Below are positions 1 to 9,008 of a stretch of 64,000 nucleotides of DNA, piece by piece. The stretch is from Planctomycetota bacterium. Its GTDB lineage: Bacteria; Planctomycetota; Phycisphaerae; Phycisphaerales; UBA1924. A program made the translations under genes and the position numbers. The DNA is taken from the NCBI GenBank assembly GCA_033763975.1, contig JANRJM010000013.1, forward strand, positions 248,001 to 312,000. The letters run 5' to 3'. The number at the start of each line of letters is the position of its first letter. The first letter of the stretch is position 1. A model generated the notes under the pieces. It was not told the origin of the DNA, searched no databases, and worked only from the letters and a program-made list of their open reading frames with translations.

Positions 1-588
1 TGCGCGGCAGGCGATGACCGAGACCTCCGCGTCAAACGGCACCATGCGCTCGACGATGATGCCCAGCGGGGCCGCGCCCTGCAGCACGTGCCAGGCCCGG
101 CCGGTGTCGGCCTCGGCGCGGATGACGGCCTGGCCCTTGCCGTCGTAGCCCATGCGGCAGGTCTTGGCGACGAGTGGCGGGCCAAGCGACGCGACGGCGT
201 CGGCGAACTCGGCGTGCGTGAACACCACGCGGTACGCGGGCACTTCGAGCCCGATGCGCGAGAAGAGCGCCTTCTCCTGCGCGCGGTCCTGGCCGACGGC
301 GAGCGCCCGCGGGGGCGGAAAGGTCGGACGGGCCGCCGCCAGACGGTGCGCGACGGAGACGGGGACGTTCTCGAACTCGAAGGTGATGGCGTCGAGCGGA
401 TCATCGTGGCCGAAAGCGAAGCGGTCGCCGGCGGCGGGGTCGCTGAAATCACCGACGACGAGCTCGCCGACATGGCGGGCCGGGGCGTCGGGGGTCACGT
501 CGAAGAACCGGAAGCGCATGCCCAGCGGGATGCCCGCGAGAGCGAGCATGCGCCCGAGCTGTCCGCCCCCGACCACGCCGATGAGCAC
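1..588 (-). CDS. purK: PurK, N5-carboxyaminoimidazole ribonucleotide synthase (C-terminus off window)
   Basis: ATP-grasp enzyme of purine synthesis that makes N5-CAIR from AIR, bicarbonate and ATP; cytoplasmic. The first 196 codons are visible and the frame is open to the window edge. Residues 7-14 (GGGQLGRM) are the N-terminal nucleotide-fold signature of PurK, and 148-153 (YDGKGQ) are the ATP-grasp lysine/glycine loop. The start is a GTG three bases after the purE stop codon, with no ATG in a better position, so the two genes are almost certainly co-translated. A full PurK is about 350-390 residues, so roughly half is missing here because of the window edge, not a mutation. Confidence 0.93.
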   Translation of the reverse strand, partial: MLIGVVGGGQLGRMLALAGIPLGMRFRFFDVTPDAPARHVGELVVGDFSDPAAGDRFAFGHDDPLDAITFEFENVPVSVAHRLAAARPTFPPPRALAVGQDRAQEKALFSRIGLEVPAYRVVFTHAEFADAVASLGPPLVAKTCRMGYDGKGQAVIRAEADTGRAWHVLQGAAPLGIIVERMVPFDAEVSVIACRA

Positions 589-591
589 GGA

Positions 592-1176
592 TCACCTCGT
601 TGCGGAAGGGCGGGCGGGCTTGGATGCCCGGGCGGTCTTTGACGCCGCGGGCTTCTTCGCGCGCGGCGCGTCGCGGCGCGGGTCGTCGGCGTCGAGCACG
701 TCGCGCGTCTGGCGGGCGCGGTGCGCGAGCAGCGCGTCACGGATCGCGTCGTCGTGCAGCGCGAGGATGGCGGCGGCGGCGAACGCCGCGTTGATCGCAC
801 CAGCCCGCCCGATCGCGAACGTGTGCACCGGCACGCCCGCGGGCATCTGCACGATGGAGAGCAGCGAGTCGAGCCCCTTGAGGGCGTGGCTCTCGACCGG
901 CACGCCCAGCACGGGCAGATGCGTCTTGCTGGCGGCCATGCCCGGCAGGTGTGCCGCCCCGCCCGCGCCGGCGATGATGACGTGCAGCCCGCGCTCCGCG
1001 GCGGACGACGCGTACTCGAAGAGGCGGTCGGGCGTGCGGTGCGCGGAGACCACGCGGACCTCGTGCGCGATGCCAAGGGCCTGCAGCGTGTCGGCGGCGT
1101 GCTGCATGGTCTCCCAGTCGGAGCGCGAGCCCATGATGACGCCGACCAGCGGGGCGGGAGCGGTGCGTGTGCCCAT
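592..1176 (-). CDS. purE: PurE, N5-CAIR mutase (class I)
   Basis: Converts N5-CAIR, the product of PurK, to CAIR in de novo purine synthesis. The 194-residue product shows the class I signatures MGSRSD (residues 15-20), SAHRTP (44-49) and [11 protein letters not shown] (70-80). The start is the ATG directly before MGTRTAPAP; longer in-frame readings run into the neighbouring lipoprotein gene and are not plausible. Class I PurE is usually about 160-170 residues. Here a Lys/Arg/Ala/Pro-rich tail of about 29 residues (166-194) is added and is probably disordered. purE is 38 bp downstream of a lipoprotein gene and 3 bp upstream of purK. No strong Shine-Dalgarno is visible, so its promoter is not obvious. 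Confidence 0.95.
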   Translation of the reverse strand: MGTRTAPAPLVGVIMGSRSDWETMQHAADTLQALGIAHEVRVVSAHRTPDRLFEYASSAAERGLHVIIAGAGGAAHLPGMAASKTHLPVLGVPVESHALKGLDSLLSIVQMPAGVPVHTFAIGRAGAINAAFAAAAILALHDDAIRDALLAHRARQTRDVLDADDPRRDAPRAKKPAASKTARASKPARPSATR

Positions 1177-1214
1177 GAGCCGCGAGTGTATTCGGGCCTG
1201 CGCCCCGGTGGGCG

Positions 1215-1706
1215 TCAGCGGTTGAGCTGCACGCGCAGACGCCAGGTGGCGGCGGTGTCGCTCGAGACGCCCCGGAGGAACTCCTGCCGCCGGGCGTCCA
1301 GAAGCTGGTACTTCCAGTCGTTCTGCACGCGGAGCGGGACACCGGCCTCGTCGAAGAACATGAACTGGTACTGGATGCGCGAGTACTCGCCCGTGTCGCC
1401 CAGCACGCGCACCGGCACGGTGACGGTCATGATCTCGCCCTTGGTGACGGCGGGCTCGGCGAAGGTGAGATGGCGCCCGAGCTCGCGCTCCAGCACCTCG
1501 ATCTGCGGGTATTCGCGACGCGCGTCCTGGGGCTGCTCGCCCGCGCCCCACGGCTGCTGGCCCGCGGGCGTCGTCGTCGTCGCGAGGGTGTCGCGCTTGC
1601 CGGCGTACGGGCCCTTTTCGGAGTTGCGGCAGGCGGCCGGGCCGAGCAGGGCGGCGGTCGAGAGAGCGATCAACATCACGGCGGGTCGGGTCAGCGAGCG
1701 GGTCAT
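1215..1706 (-). CDS. YcfL-like (DUF1425) periplasmic lipoprotein
   Basis: A 163-residue lipoprotein with a type II signal peptide: basic start, hydrophobic stretch and Cys26 in the context LGPAAC. The mature part, around residues 70-163, has the beta-rich DUF1425/YcfL pattern, including [18 protein letters not shown] and the [11 protein letters not shown] strand. YcfL-type proteins are predicted periplasmic lipoproteins of unknown function encoded beside LpoB in enterics and vibrios. GGAG lies 9 bases before the ATG and supports the start. It is the last gene of a four-lipoprotein run that also holds a COG3014-like protein and two LpoB-like proteins, which supports the family call. Confidence 0.72.
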   Translation of the reverse strand: MTRSLTRPAVMLIALSTAALLGPAACRNSEKGPYAGKRDTLATTTTPAGQQPWGAGEQPQDARREYPQIEVLERELGRHLTFAEPAVTKGEIMTVTVPVRVLGDTGEYSRIQYQFMFFDEAGVPLRVQNDWKYQLLDARRQEFLRGVSSDTAATWRLRVQLNR

Positions 1707-1760
1707 CGGGCGGGTCTCCTGTGGGTCGTTGGGAGTCGGTCAATCCGACATGTGCGTGCG

Positions 1761-3545
1761 TCAGGGCTGGGTGGGCGGGGGCGTGATCGTGCGGGTGCCG
1801 GCGCCGAGCACGCTGCCGGCCCGGTATCGGGCGATCGCGTCCTTGAGCGCGTCCGAGACCGGCTTGTACGCGCGGTGCTCTTGCGCGAACAGGCGCTGGT
1901 ACCCGATCGTGCCCGGGAGCGGGCACACCAGCGACGTGCCCCCTTCGAGCACGTGCAGGCGCGAGCGCCCCTGCTGCGCCTCAACCTCGAACGTGATGCC
2001 CTCTTCGCGGTACAGGTTCGCGAGTTCGGTCGAGGACATCCACGTGAGGTTGCCCGCGTCGTGGTAGATCTTCATGACCTCGGGCGTCGGCGTGCGCACG
2101 CAGCGCCCGCCGAAGATGTAGGGCAGGTCGTCGCCCGGGACGCGCCACGGGAACTCGTCGTTGGCGTAGACGACGCGCGTGGATCGGCGCCAGTCGGCGT
2201 CGGACGCGCCCGGCGCGCCCAGGCGCACGTAGCGGAGTTGGAGGCGTCCGTCGGCGGGCGGGTTGAGCCCGGCCAGGGCCGTGCGCGACGCGCTGTCGCC
2301 GGCGACTTCGAGCAGGATCGAGCTGGCGGCGACATCGATGGTGAGCGGCACGAGGTAGACGCGCTGGGGCAGGAACTCGCAGTGGCGCGTGTCGGCGGAT
2401 GCGCCGGCCTTGAGGAGCGCACCGGCGAGGATGAGCCCGGCGCCGACGAGCGCGCGGTTGCGCCGTTCTTCGTCGGAGTTCCCGCCGCTGGTCGCGAGCA
2501 CGGCCCCGCCCGCGATGAGCACGGTGCCGATGACGCTCTTGGCCTCGCGCACGCTCTCGAGGCTGTTCCACATGAGGTCGGTGGCCATCGCGTTGAGGTC
2601 GGCGGCGACGGGCGTTCCCTCGGGCTGGCCGGCGGGCACGCCCGAGGGCGGGAGGATCTGCGCCAGGAGGGGGCGGGCGTCGGCGGGCGTCAGGGGCTGG
2701 AAGCGGGCGAGGGCGTCGTCCGGGCCGTAGGCGACCTTCGCCGGCCCGCGCCCGTAGTCCACGACGAGGACGGTGTTGTACCCGCCGGCCTCGAGCTGTC
2801 GCGCGAGGGGTTCGAGGGCGGGGTCGATGGCGACCGCCTCGCGCAGGTTGTCGCGCGCCTCGGCGTCGCGCCCCAGCGCCTTGTTGGCGACGGCGTTGAG
2901 CAGGTACCCCAGCGTGAACGTCGTGCGCGCGGGCACGTAGCCGTTCTCGATCAGCGCGTCGCCGTTGCGCCCGCTCGCGTCGGCCTGGGCCGCCCGGCGG
3001 GCGAGGTCGTCGCGCGTCACGCGCTCGCCCCGCTCGTTCTCGCCGAAGTCGCGCAGCAGGAAGAGCGACGACTGGGCCGCGGCCCGGGTGTTGTCCCACT
3101 CGCCCCGCATCGCCTTCTGCAGCGCGATGTACGAGTAGGCCATCGCCTGCTCGAAGGGCTCGCCCTTCCAGATCTTGACGCGCTCGTTGAAGACCGCGGC
3201 CCGCACGGTGCGATCGTCGTTCAGGCCCTGCGTGCGCAGCAGGTTGTACAGCTCGTTCGACGCGATCTCGGCGGCGTCGGGCTGCCCGTCGGCGAGCGTC
3301 AGGATGAGCAGGCGCATCCGGTCGAGCAGGTACGACTTGTCGGACGGGTTGTCGGAGAGCGACGCCTCGATGGCCTGGCGCGCCACGCCGTATTCGGCGC
3401 GGAGCGCGGCGGCCTCGACCTTGCGGTCCACGCGGTCGCGCGACGCACAGCCCCCGGCGAGCGAGGCGAGCAGCGCGAGCGCGCAGCCCCACGCGCGGGC
3501 GCGGCGTCCGATCGGAGCGGCGTGGTTGGTCGGGGTGCGTGTCAT
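1761..3545 (-). CDS. COG3014-like TPR lipoprotein
   Basis: A 594-residue lipoprotein with Cys33 in a good lipobox (LAGGC). Residues about 40-290 are helical and TPR-like; the stretch around [18 protein letters not shown] followed by a DPALEPLA turn is a recognisable repeat. Two short Gly/Ala-rich hydrophobic stretches follow (about 330-350 and 370-385), then a beta-rich C-terminal part with '[10 protein letters not shown]'. Large TPR lipoproteins of the COG3014 type are found next to YcfL and LpoB homologues in Vibrio and Shewanella, the same company as here. Their role is unproven, though a link to cell-wall synthase activation is reasonable. It lies 24 bp after the preceding LpoB-like gene. 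Confidence 0.62.
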   Translation of the reverse strand: MTRTPTNHAAPIGRRARAWGCALALLASLAGGCASRDRVDRKVEAAALRAEYGVARQAIEASLSDNPSDKSYLLDRMRLLILTLADGQPDAAEIASNELYNLLRTQGLNDDRTVRAAVFNERVKIWKGEPFEQAMAYSYIALQKAMRGEWDNTRAAAQSSLFLLRDFGENERGERVTRDDLARRAAQADASGRNGDALIENGYVPARTTFTLGYLLNAVANKALGRDAEARDNLREAVAIDPALEPLARQLEAGGYNTVLVVDYGRGPAKVAYGPDDALARFQPLTPADARPLLAQILPPSGVPAGQPEGTPVAADLNAMATDLMWNSLESVREAKSVIGTVLIAGGAVLATSGGNSDEERRNRALVGAGLILAGALLKAGASADTRHCEFLPQRVYLVPLTIDVAASSILLEVAGDSASRTALAGLNPPADGRLQLRYVRLGAPGASDADWRRSTRVVYANDEFPWRVPGDDLPYIFGGRCVRTPTPEVMKIYHDAGNLTWMSSTELANLYREEGITFEVEAQQGRSRLHVLEGGTSLVCPLPGTIGYQRLFAQEHRAYKPVSDALKDAIARYRAGSVLGAGTRTITPPPTQP

Positions 3546-3569
3546 GCGTGGGTGCGGGGCGGGGCGGGC

Positions 3570-4157
3570 TCAGTCGTACGCGCGGCCGACGGCGACCTTC
3601 TTGAACTCCACGATGCCCGTCCAGGCCACCTCGCGGGTATCGATGTTCGTGATGCGCAGCTCGCACAGGTACGCGTCGGTGCGGTCCACGCCCGCGCTGC
3701 GCACGGCGGAGCGGAACGTCGCGGTCATCTCGTGCGTGGGGCGCCGGCCGCTCGCGTAGGCGCGGTCGAACTCGGTGGGCGTGTCCGACTCGCGCAGGTG
3801 CTCGGCGGGGACGACGAACACGATGTTCCGCAGACGCCGCAGCGCGTCGATGCTCGCGCTGTCGCGGACCTTCACCATCATGTACCAGCGGTCTGGCTCG
3901 GGGATGACGTCGGACGAGAGGTTCTCGACCTTGGAGATCGCGATGACGACGCGTTCGGACTCTGGGGAACGGTCCCGCAGGAAGTCGCTGTCCTGCAGGC
4001 GTGCCGCCAGCTCGCGCGCGGTGTACTCGATGTCATCCACCGCCAGGCGTGACGACCGGGGCTTGGCGGCGCACGCGCCCAGGGGCGCGACCGCGGCGCC
4101 CAGGGCGAGGGCGACGAGCCCGGCGCAGGCGGCGCTCCGGCGGACCAGCGTGTGCAT
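3570..4157 (-). CDS. LpoB-like lipoprotein (paralogue 1)
   Basis: A 195-residue lipoprotein with Cys29 in LGAC. The mature protein has the LpoB layout: an opening helix with a run of the type AARLQDSDFL, then a strand RVVIAISKVENLSSD matching the 'V.I..I.N.T' core of LpoB, and a final strand DTREVAWTGIVEFKK. In E. coli LpoB is an outer-membrane lipoprotein that reaches through the peptidoglycan to activate PBP1b. A GGAGG lies 7 bases before the ATG. It sits 34 bp after a second LpoB-like gene, so this locus has two copies. Whether either activates a penicillin-binding protein here cannot be told from sequence alone. Confidence 0.62.
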   Translation of the reverse strand: MHTLVRRSAACAGLVALALGAAVAPLGACAAKPRSSRLAVDDIEYTARELAARLQDSDFLRDRSPESERVVIAISKVENLSSDVIPEPDRWYMMVKVRDSASIDALRRLRNIVFVVPAEHLRESDTPTEFDRAYASGRRPTHEMTATFRSAVRSAGVDRTDAYLCELRITNIDTREVAWTGIVEFKKVAVGRAYD

Positions 4158-4191
4158 GGGCGTGCCTCCGTGCGTGCGGAACCCGTCCTCG

Positions 4192-4806
4192 TTAGCGCCC
4201 GGGCGTCTGCTTGACCTCGTAGGGCGTGTTGGTCCAGATGAGTTCGCGCGACTGCGCGTTGCTCAGGCTGAACGAGAGCATGTACAGGTTCACTTCCTGT
4301 GCGCCGCGCTCGACGCGGTACATCTCGCCGTTGAGGAAATACGTCATGCCCGGGTTGAGGGGCGTGGTGGAGCCGGTCTCGCCCTCGACCCCGCCCAGCT
4401 CGAGCCGCCGGAGTTCTTCCATCTTGGCGCGGCTTTCGATCCAGCGGATGCGGCTGCGCGCCACGCTGCTGTTCACCAGCTTCTGGCGCACGCGCGTGCG
4501 GAACGCCTCGAAGTCGCTCGTGGGGACGATGCCGGTCTTGTTCACGAGGTCGCCGAAGACGACGCTCACCCGCTGCCCGGAGTTGAACTCAGGGAGCGCG
4601 ATGAGGTCTTCGGTGAGCTGCTGCGCGACCTGGTCGGAGAACTCGACGAGCGCGGCGGGCTGCACCTGGGCGCTGCGCCGCTCGGCCTTGGTGGTGTCGC
4701 TCACTTCCACGCGCCGGGTCTGCTCGCCCTTGGGCGGGGCGTTGCACCCGGCGAAGAGAACCCCCAGAACCACCGCTCCCGCGACGCCGCTCGATGCACG
4801 CTTCAT
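4192..4806 (-). CDS. LpoB-like lipoprotein (paralogue 2)
   Basis: A 204-residue lipoprotein. The start was placed at the ATG at 4806 because GGGAGG lies 6 bases upstream and gives a compact signal peptide with Cys21 in LFAGC; a start 12 codons further upstream lacks such a site. The mature domain has the LpoB/FlgO type alpha-beta pattern: a helix 'DQVAQQLTEDLIAL', a core strand RVSVVFGDLVNKTG with the conserved asparagine, and the repeated strands YFLNGEMYRVERG and LYMLSFSLSNAQS before a final ELIWTN. It is the first gene of the lipoprotein run and follows a 153-bp gap, so the operon promoter probably lies in that gap. Confidence 0.65.
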   Translation of the reverse strand: MKRASSGVAGAVVLGVLFAGCNAPPKGEQTRRVEVSDTTKAERRSAQVQPAALVEFSDQVAQQLTEDLIALPEFNSGQRVSVVFGDLVNKTGIVPTSDFEAFRTRVRQKLVNSSVARSRIRWIESRAKMEELRRLELGGVEGETGSTTPLNPGMTYFLNGEMYRVERGAQEVNLYMLSFSLSNAQSRELIWTNTPYEVKQTPGR

Positions 4807-4959
4807 CTCGTACCTCCCGCTCGACGCTTCGACCACCGACACCGATTCGGACGGTATCAGCCCGTTTGCCGGCGAGAGTTTAGACGCCGCTAACTTCGCG
4901 GGGTTCCCGGGGCGGAGCTCGCACGCAAACGACTGTGCAGCAAGACGTTGGGGTGTCGG

Positions 4960-6015
4960 CTAGAACACGTCGCGCCCGCCGCGCTCTTCTTCGCGCACGT
5001 CGAGCCGGGCGGCGAGGCGCTCGCGGTCGCTGGGGTAGCGGCGCAGCAGCAGGGCGTCGGGGGTCCAGACGAGTTCGTGGTAGTCGCCGTCGGCGTCGAT
5101 GACGCCCTGGCCGGGCAGGCAGACCTCGAAGCGGGTGTCGGCGTCGTCGTCGCGGAGCGGGAGGATCTGGGTCTCAACGACGCGGATGACGACGGCGCGT
5201 TCGATGTCGAGGTAGAAGAGCGCGAGCGTGCGCGGGCGGCCTTCGCCGAGGCTTTCGATCTCGCGCTCGGGGAAGTCGACCATGCCGAAGAAGCGCCCGA
5301 GGCCGTGGACCGACTGGCCCGCGAGCGGGCCTGCGCGCCAGCGGACGGTGCGGGCTTCGGCGCCCGGGCGGAGGACGCGGGCCTCGGTGCGGGAGACAAG
5401 GTCGACGATGACGGGCGAGGACGCGGCCCCGGCGACGGGCGCGAGCGCGCCCGACACGCCCGTGCCGAAGCGGGCATCGCGCGTGGGGGCGTACGAGCGC
5501 CACGCGGCGGGGACGGGGCGCTGCCAGAGCGAGGCGAGGACGCGCTCGCCCATGGGGAACGCGACGCCGAAGAACTGGAAGTCGGGCGGGAGGTTCCAGT
5601 GCTCGAGTGGCTGACCGAGCGCGGAGAGGACGGCGATGGCGAAGTCGCTGGCGACGGCGCGGGCTTTGTCGAAGCCGCGGGAGAAGAGGAGGAGGATGTC
5701 GCCGGCGGGGGTGAAGCCGACGGCGCGGGGGAAGACCTCGGTGTTGAGGCCGATGCCGGGGATGCCGGCGAGCGGGCGCTGGGAGGCGATGCGTCCGAGC
5801 GGATCAAAGATGGTGAGGCGCCAGCGCTGGTCGGAGGTGTGCTGGTGAACGAGCGCGACGGCGCGCCCGGGGAGCACGGCGGCGCAGCGGGGCCAGTGGT
5901 CGCAGAACGGGCCCTGGTTGCTGGACTCGACGTGCAGGGCGAGGTCGGCGAAGGGCGCGCGGAAGACGGTTTCGGCGGCGCGGAAGGCGTGCGGGTCGAG
6001 CCGTTCGGTGCCCAT
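4960..6015 (-). CDS. Uncharacterised beta-rich protein downstream of the NlpC/P60 candidate effector
   Basis: A 351-residue protein with no recognised family. It has no signal peptide, transmembrane segment or lipobox. The sequence is a run of short strands with Trp, Gly and Asp turns, for example AGDILLLFSRGFDKAR and RFFGMVDFPEREIESLG, suggesting a beta-propeller or similar all-beta fold. The start is the ATG 5 bp after the stop of the upstream NlpC/P60-type gene, so the two are almost certainly co-translated. By position it could be a partner, chaperone or immunity protein for that candidate toxin. The lack of an export signal argues against immunity in the periplasm, where a peptidoglycan hydrolase would act. 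It is the last gene of the effector region. Confidence 0.6.
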   Translation of the reverse strand: MGTERLDPHAFRAAETVFRAPFADLALHVESSNQGPFCDHWPRCAAVLPGRAVALVHQHTSDQRWRLTIFDPLGRIASQRPLAGIPGIGLNTEVFPRAVGFTPAGDILLLFSRGFDKARAVASDFAIAVLSALGQPLEHWNLPPDFQFFGVAFPMGERVLASLWQRPVPAAWRSYAPTRDARFGTGVSGALAPVAGAASSPVIVDLVSRTEARVLRPGAEARTVRWRAGPLAGQSVHGLGRFFGMVDFPEREIESLGEGRPRTLALFYLDIERAVVIRVVETQILPLRDDDADTRFEVCLPGQGVIDADGDYHELVWTPDALLLRRYPSDRERLAARLDVREEERGGRDVF

Positions 6016-6020
6016 GGTGG

Positions 6021-8264
6021 TTAGTGCCAGATGTAGGGCTTGCCGATGTCGCGCTGGTTGATGGCGGGGCCCCACCAGCGGAACGGCTGCAGGATGGCCT
6101 TGCGGGTGAATCGACGCTGGGCGAAGGGGCGTGGCTGGAAGTTCGCGTCGAAGTCGCCGACATCGCCGCGCTCGTTGTAGGTGAGGAACTCCTGCTCGTT
6201 CATGGAGATGGCGGCGCCGTTGCGCCGGAAGACGGGGACTTCGGGCTCGATCCAGACGATGTGCCCGCCGCCGGCGATGAGGTCGCCCCGGCGGATCCAG
6301 TGGCGGGAGTGGTCGTAGGCGTTGTTGCTCTGGGGGAGAGGGACGGGGCGCGCGTAGGCGGCGTTGCCGACGAACCCGCCGGAGCCGATCGCGTTGGCGT
6401 GCACGCGTCCGTTGCCGGCCTGGCTGGAGCGGGTCAGACGCCGCATCAACGAGTTCGGCACGACGCGGACGCCCCCGCCGGGGAAGAGGGCCTCGGTGAT
6501 GCAGTTCTGCGTGAACCCGCTGCAGTCGCAGCCGGTCCAGTTGGCGGTGGTTTCTTCGGGGGCGATGGGGTTGCCGACGCCCCGCAGCCCGGGCTTGTGC
6601 TCGGCCTCGTACTCGGCCCAGTCGGCGATGCGCCGGCGCGGCGGGTTGTCGGCGATGGTGGCGTGCGGGTTGCCGAAGAGATCGTTGCGGTACTCGTCGG
6701 GGCGGCACTTGCAGCCGAAGGAGTACGCCATGCCGCCGACGCGTCCTTCGATCGCCTGGTCGAAGCCGTGATTCTGCGGGGTGGCCTGATCGTCGCGGAA
6801 CTCGGCGCCGCTGGCGTTGGGCACCCAGCCGTTGCCGGCGGGGTGGACGATCGGGCGGAAGCCGTTGACGGCCGCACCGTTGCCGACGAGCGGGTACAGC
6901 TCGCCGTCCATGAGCACGACCGGCTGGCCCAGGGGCGTGCCGTCGGGCGCGTTGCCGGGCGGGCTGCGGAGCGGGTCGGACGTGGCGTTGGATTGGGTGA
7001 GGACGGCGACGCCGTTCTGGCGGATGCGCCACACGCGCTGGGCGGACTGGACGTAGGGCTGGTGCACCGGGCGGTGCAGCCAGAACGTCGGCTCGGTGAC
7101 GTACATCTCGGCCAGGCGGACCATCTCGGCCTGGAGACGGCGCACGACGCCCTCGTACAGCTCCCAGAGCCCGTCGATCGACGCGGGCGCGAGGTCCCAC
7201 GCGTTGCCGGTCGGCTTCGTGGCGTCGCGCGGGGGGCCCACGAGGATCCGCTTGTCGACGATCCAGCCCTTGTGGGCGTCGAGCGTCGGGTCGAACAGGT
7301 ACTCGGTCTTCAGGTACTCGACGAGCGCGGCGTCGAGCCCGATGGTCGAGAGGTTGTACGGCCAGTTCGCGGGCGTGTTGATGGGCGCGAAGTGCTGCAG
7401 ATAGAGCTTGACGGCGGCCCTGGTCTCGTCGGCGTACTGGCCGTTCAGCGGGATGTAGTTCCACTGATTCGCCGGCACTCGCCTGTTGCGCGAGACCACC
7501 TCGTTGAGGATCTCCTGCAACTGGACGACGCCCTCGGGGTCGTCGCCCTCGGGAAGCGGGGTGGCGGGCGAGCGGTTGGTGGCGTCGGGCTGGTAGACGA
7601 ACAGTCGGTCGGCGGTGGCGCTGGTGCGCCGCGCGACGTCGTTGAGCGCGGGCGACTCGGTGTTGCGCACGAGGCGGAGGATGATGAAGTCCTCGTCGGT
7701 GCCGATGGAGATGGTGATCTTGACCTCGGCGTCGGCAGTGGGGACCTCGCGGGGCGGGTGGCGGACGGTGACCTCGGCCAGGCCGCGCGCGTCGGTGAGG
7801 GGCGCGTTGTCGCCGACGAGCTCGTCGACCTCGGTGTTGTCGGGGGCGAGGAACTTGAAGTGGGTGCTGCCCGAGGTGCGTCGGAACTCGACGCGCGTGC
7901 CCTCGACGGGTTGGTAGTCCTGGTCCCACACGATGGCGGTGAGCTTGCGCTGGGCCTTCCAGACGTTGTTGATCCGGGTGGCGATGTCGATGTAGAAGCG
8001 CCCTTCGATGTCGGCGAACTCGGGGATGTCGGGGCTGGCGGGGTGGTAGTTGGGCAGCAGGGTCTGGGCACGGGCGTCCTGGCCGCGGTCTTCGCCCTGC
8101 ACGAAGACCTTGTCGCGGCTGCGGGGCAGCAGCGCGATCCAGGGGATGCGGGGAACGACGGTGGCGACGAGATCAGAGGCCTCGTGGCGGAGGCGCGGGA
8201 TCGACGCGTCGAGCTGTCGCGCGCCGCCGTGGCAGCTCATGTCCTGGAAGCGTGGGATCGCCAT
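6021..8264 (-). CDS. Candidate T6SS effector with NlpC/P60-type peptidase domain
   Basis: A 747-residue protein, probably a cell-wall hydrolase delivered by the T6SS. Residues about 106-200 look like an Ig/transthyretin-type domain (LTAIVWDQDYQPVEG start), and 245-291 match a peptidoglycan-binding-1 repeat (VVQLQEILNE with LNGQYADETRAAVKLY). The C-terminal part has the NlpC/P60 hallmarks: Cys581 in DCSGF at the head of a helix and His668 in GDLIAGGGHIVWIE. The third polar residue is not certain. There is no signal peptide, as expected for a T6SS cargo. It lies 24 bp after a LysM/peptidoglycan-binding gene in the third Ig-LysM-cargo cassette and 5 bp before a beta-rich unknown. Substrate and target cell are inferred, not shown. 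Confidence 0.72.
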   Translation of the reverse strand: MAIPRFQDMSCHGGARQLDASIPRLRHEASDLVATVVPRIPWIALLPRSRDKVFVQGEDRGQDARAQTLLPNYHPASPDIPEFADIEGRFYIDIATRINNVWKAQRKLTAIVWDQDYQPVEGTRVEFRRTSGSTHFKFLAPDNTEVDELVGDNAPLTDARGLAEVTVRHPPREVPTADAEVKITISIGTDEDFIILRLVRNTESPALNDVARRTSATADRLFVYQPDATNRSPATPLPEGDDPEGVVQLQEILNEVVSRNRRVPANQWNYIPLNGQYADETRAAVKLYLQHFAPINTPANWPYNLSTIGLDAALVEYLKTEYLFDPTLDAHKGWIVDKRILVGPPRDATKPTGNAWDLAPASIDGLWELYEGVVRRLQAEMVRLAEMYVTEPTFWLHRPVHQPYVQSAQRVWRIRQNGVAVLTQSNATSDPLRSPPGNAPDGTPLGQPVVLMDGELYPLVGNGAAVNGFRPIVHPAGNGWVPNASGAEFRDDQATPQNHGFDQAIEGRVGGMAYSFGCKCRPDEYRNDLFGNPHATIADNPPRRRIADWAEYEAEHKPGLRGVGNPIAPEETTANWTGCDCSGFTQNCITEALFPGGGVRVVPNSLMRRLTRSSQAGNGRVHANAIGSGGFVGNAAYARPVPLPQSNNAYDHSRHWIRRGDLIAGGGHIVWIEPEVPVFRRNGAAISMNEQEFLTYNERGDVGDFDANFQPRPFAQRRFTRKAILQPFRWWGPAINQRDIGKPYIWH

Positions 8265-8288
8265 GGCGACGTCAGCGGGCGCTGCGGA

Positions 8289-8933
8289 TCAGCACCCGTG
8301 GACCTCCTTGAGCTTGGCCTGCGTCTGAGGCCCGGGGATGCCGTCGACATCGAGCGGCGGGTGGAGCGTCTGGAACGCGATGACGGCGCGCTTGGTCTTG
8401 GGGCCCATGATGCCGTCGATGGGGCCGGGGTCGAGGCCGAGGTTCTTGAGGCGTGCCTGCACGCCCGTGAGGTACTCGACGGGGTCGAGGTTGCCGAGCT
8501 TCAGGGGCCAGTCGAGGAACTTGTCCTGGCCGAGGGTGACCTTGAGCACGCCCGAGTCGGCGCGGGCGTCGATGAGCTGCTCGAGGATGCCCTCGGCGTC
8601 GGTCGTGCCCTGCATCTTGGCGGTGCCGACGGTGAGGGTGTAGGGGGTGTTGGCGAGGGGCTCGCGGTCGAGCCCGCAGACGCGGATGCGGAGCATGGTG
8701 CGCGGGCGGGTGAGCTTGAATCGGTGGTTCTGCTCGGTGGAGCCGGTGGTCTGCTTGGCCTCGGGCGTGGGGATGAAGACCTCGTCGCCGGGGTAGATGA
8801 GGTTGGGGTCGGGGCGGGCCGCGCGGAAGTCGGCGTTCTCGGGCGCGTCGTAGATGACCTTCCAGTCGGCGAGGCCATAGACCTTCGCGAGAAGCGAGAG
8901 GCATTCACCCTGCTGCACGATGTGGGCGGGCAT
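8289..8933 (-). CDS. LysM and peptidoglycan-binding protein of the effector cassette (copy 4)
   Basis: A 214-residue protein with three parts. Residues about 3-57 are a LysM domain (VQQGECLSLLAKVYGL to YPGDEVFIPT). About 70-150 form a beta domain opening with a HRFKL strand and containing TLTVGTAKMQGTTDAEG. About 155-210 are a peptidoglycan-binding-1 domain (LKNLGLDPGPIDGIMGPKT, AVIAFQ). Close paralogues lie at 14840-15469 and 18271-18918, and a relative with two LysM domains at 11412-12260. It has no signal peptide, so it is probably cytoplasmic or T6SS-delivered. It is followed 24 bp later by the NlpC/P60 protein and preceded by an Ig-like small protein. A role as adaptor between spike and cargo is my inference. 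Confidence 0.82.
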   Translation of the reverse strand: MPAHIVQQGECLSLLAKVYGLADWKVIYDAPENADFRAARPDPNLIYPGDEVFIPTPEAKQTTGSTEQNHRFKLTRPRTMLRIRVCGLDREPLANTPYTLTVGTAKMQGTTDAEGILEQLIDARADSGVLKVTLGQDKFLDWPLKLGNLDPVEYLTGVQARLKNLGLDPGPIDGIMGPKTKRAVIAFQTLHPPLDVDGIPGPQTQAKLKEVHGC

Positions 8934-9008
8934 GGTCCGGTCACTCCCTCGGAGCGATGGTACGGGAGGCGGGGGCGTGCCGCAAGAACGACGCGGGCCG
9001 GGCGCCGG

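Noticed and set aside
1470-4052. Plus-strand open frame opposite the lipoprotein genes
   Set aside because: It covers three minus-strand genes with lipoprotein signal peptides and gives only low-complexity sequence itself.
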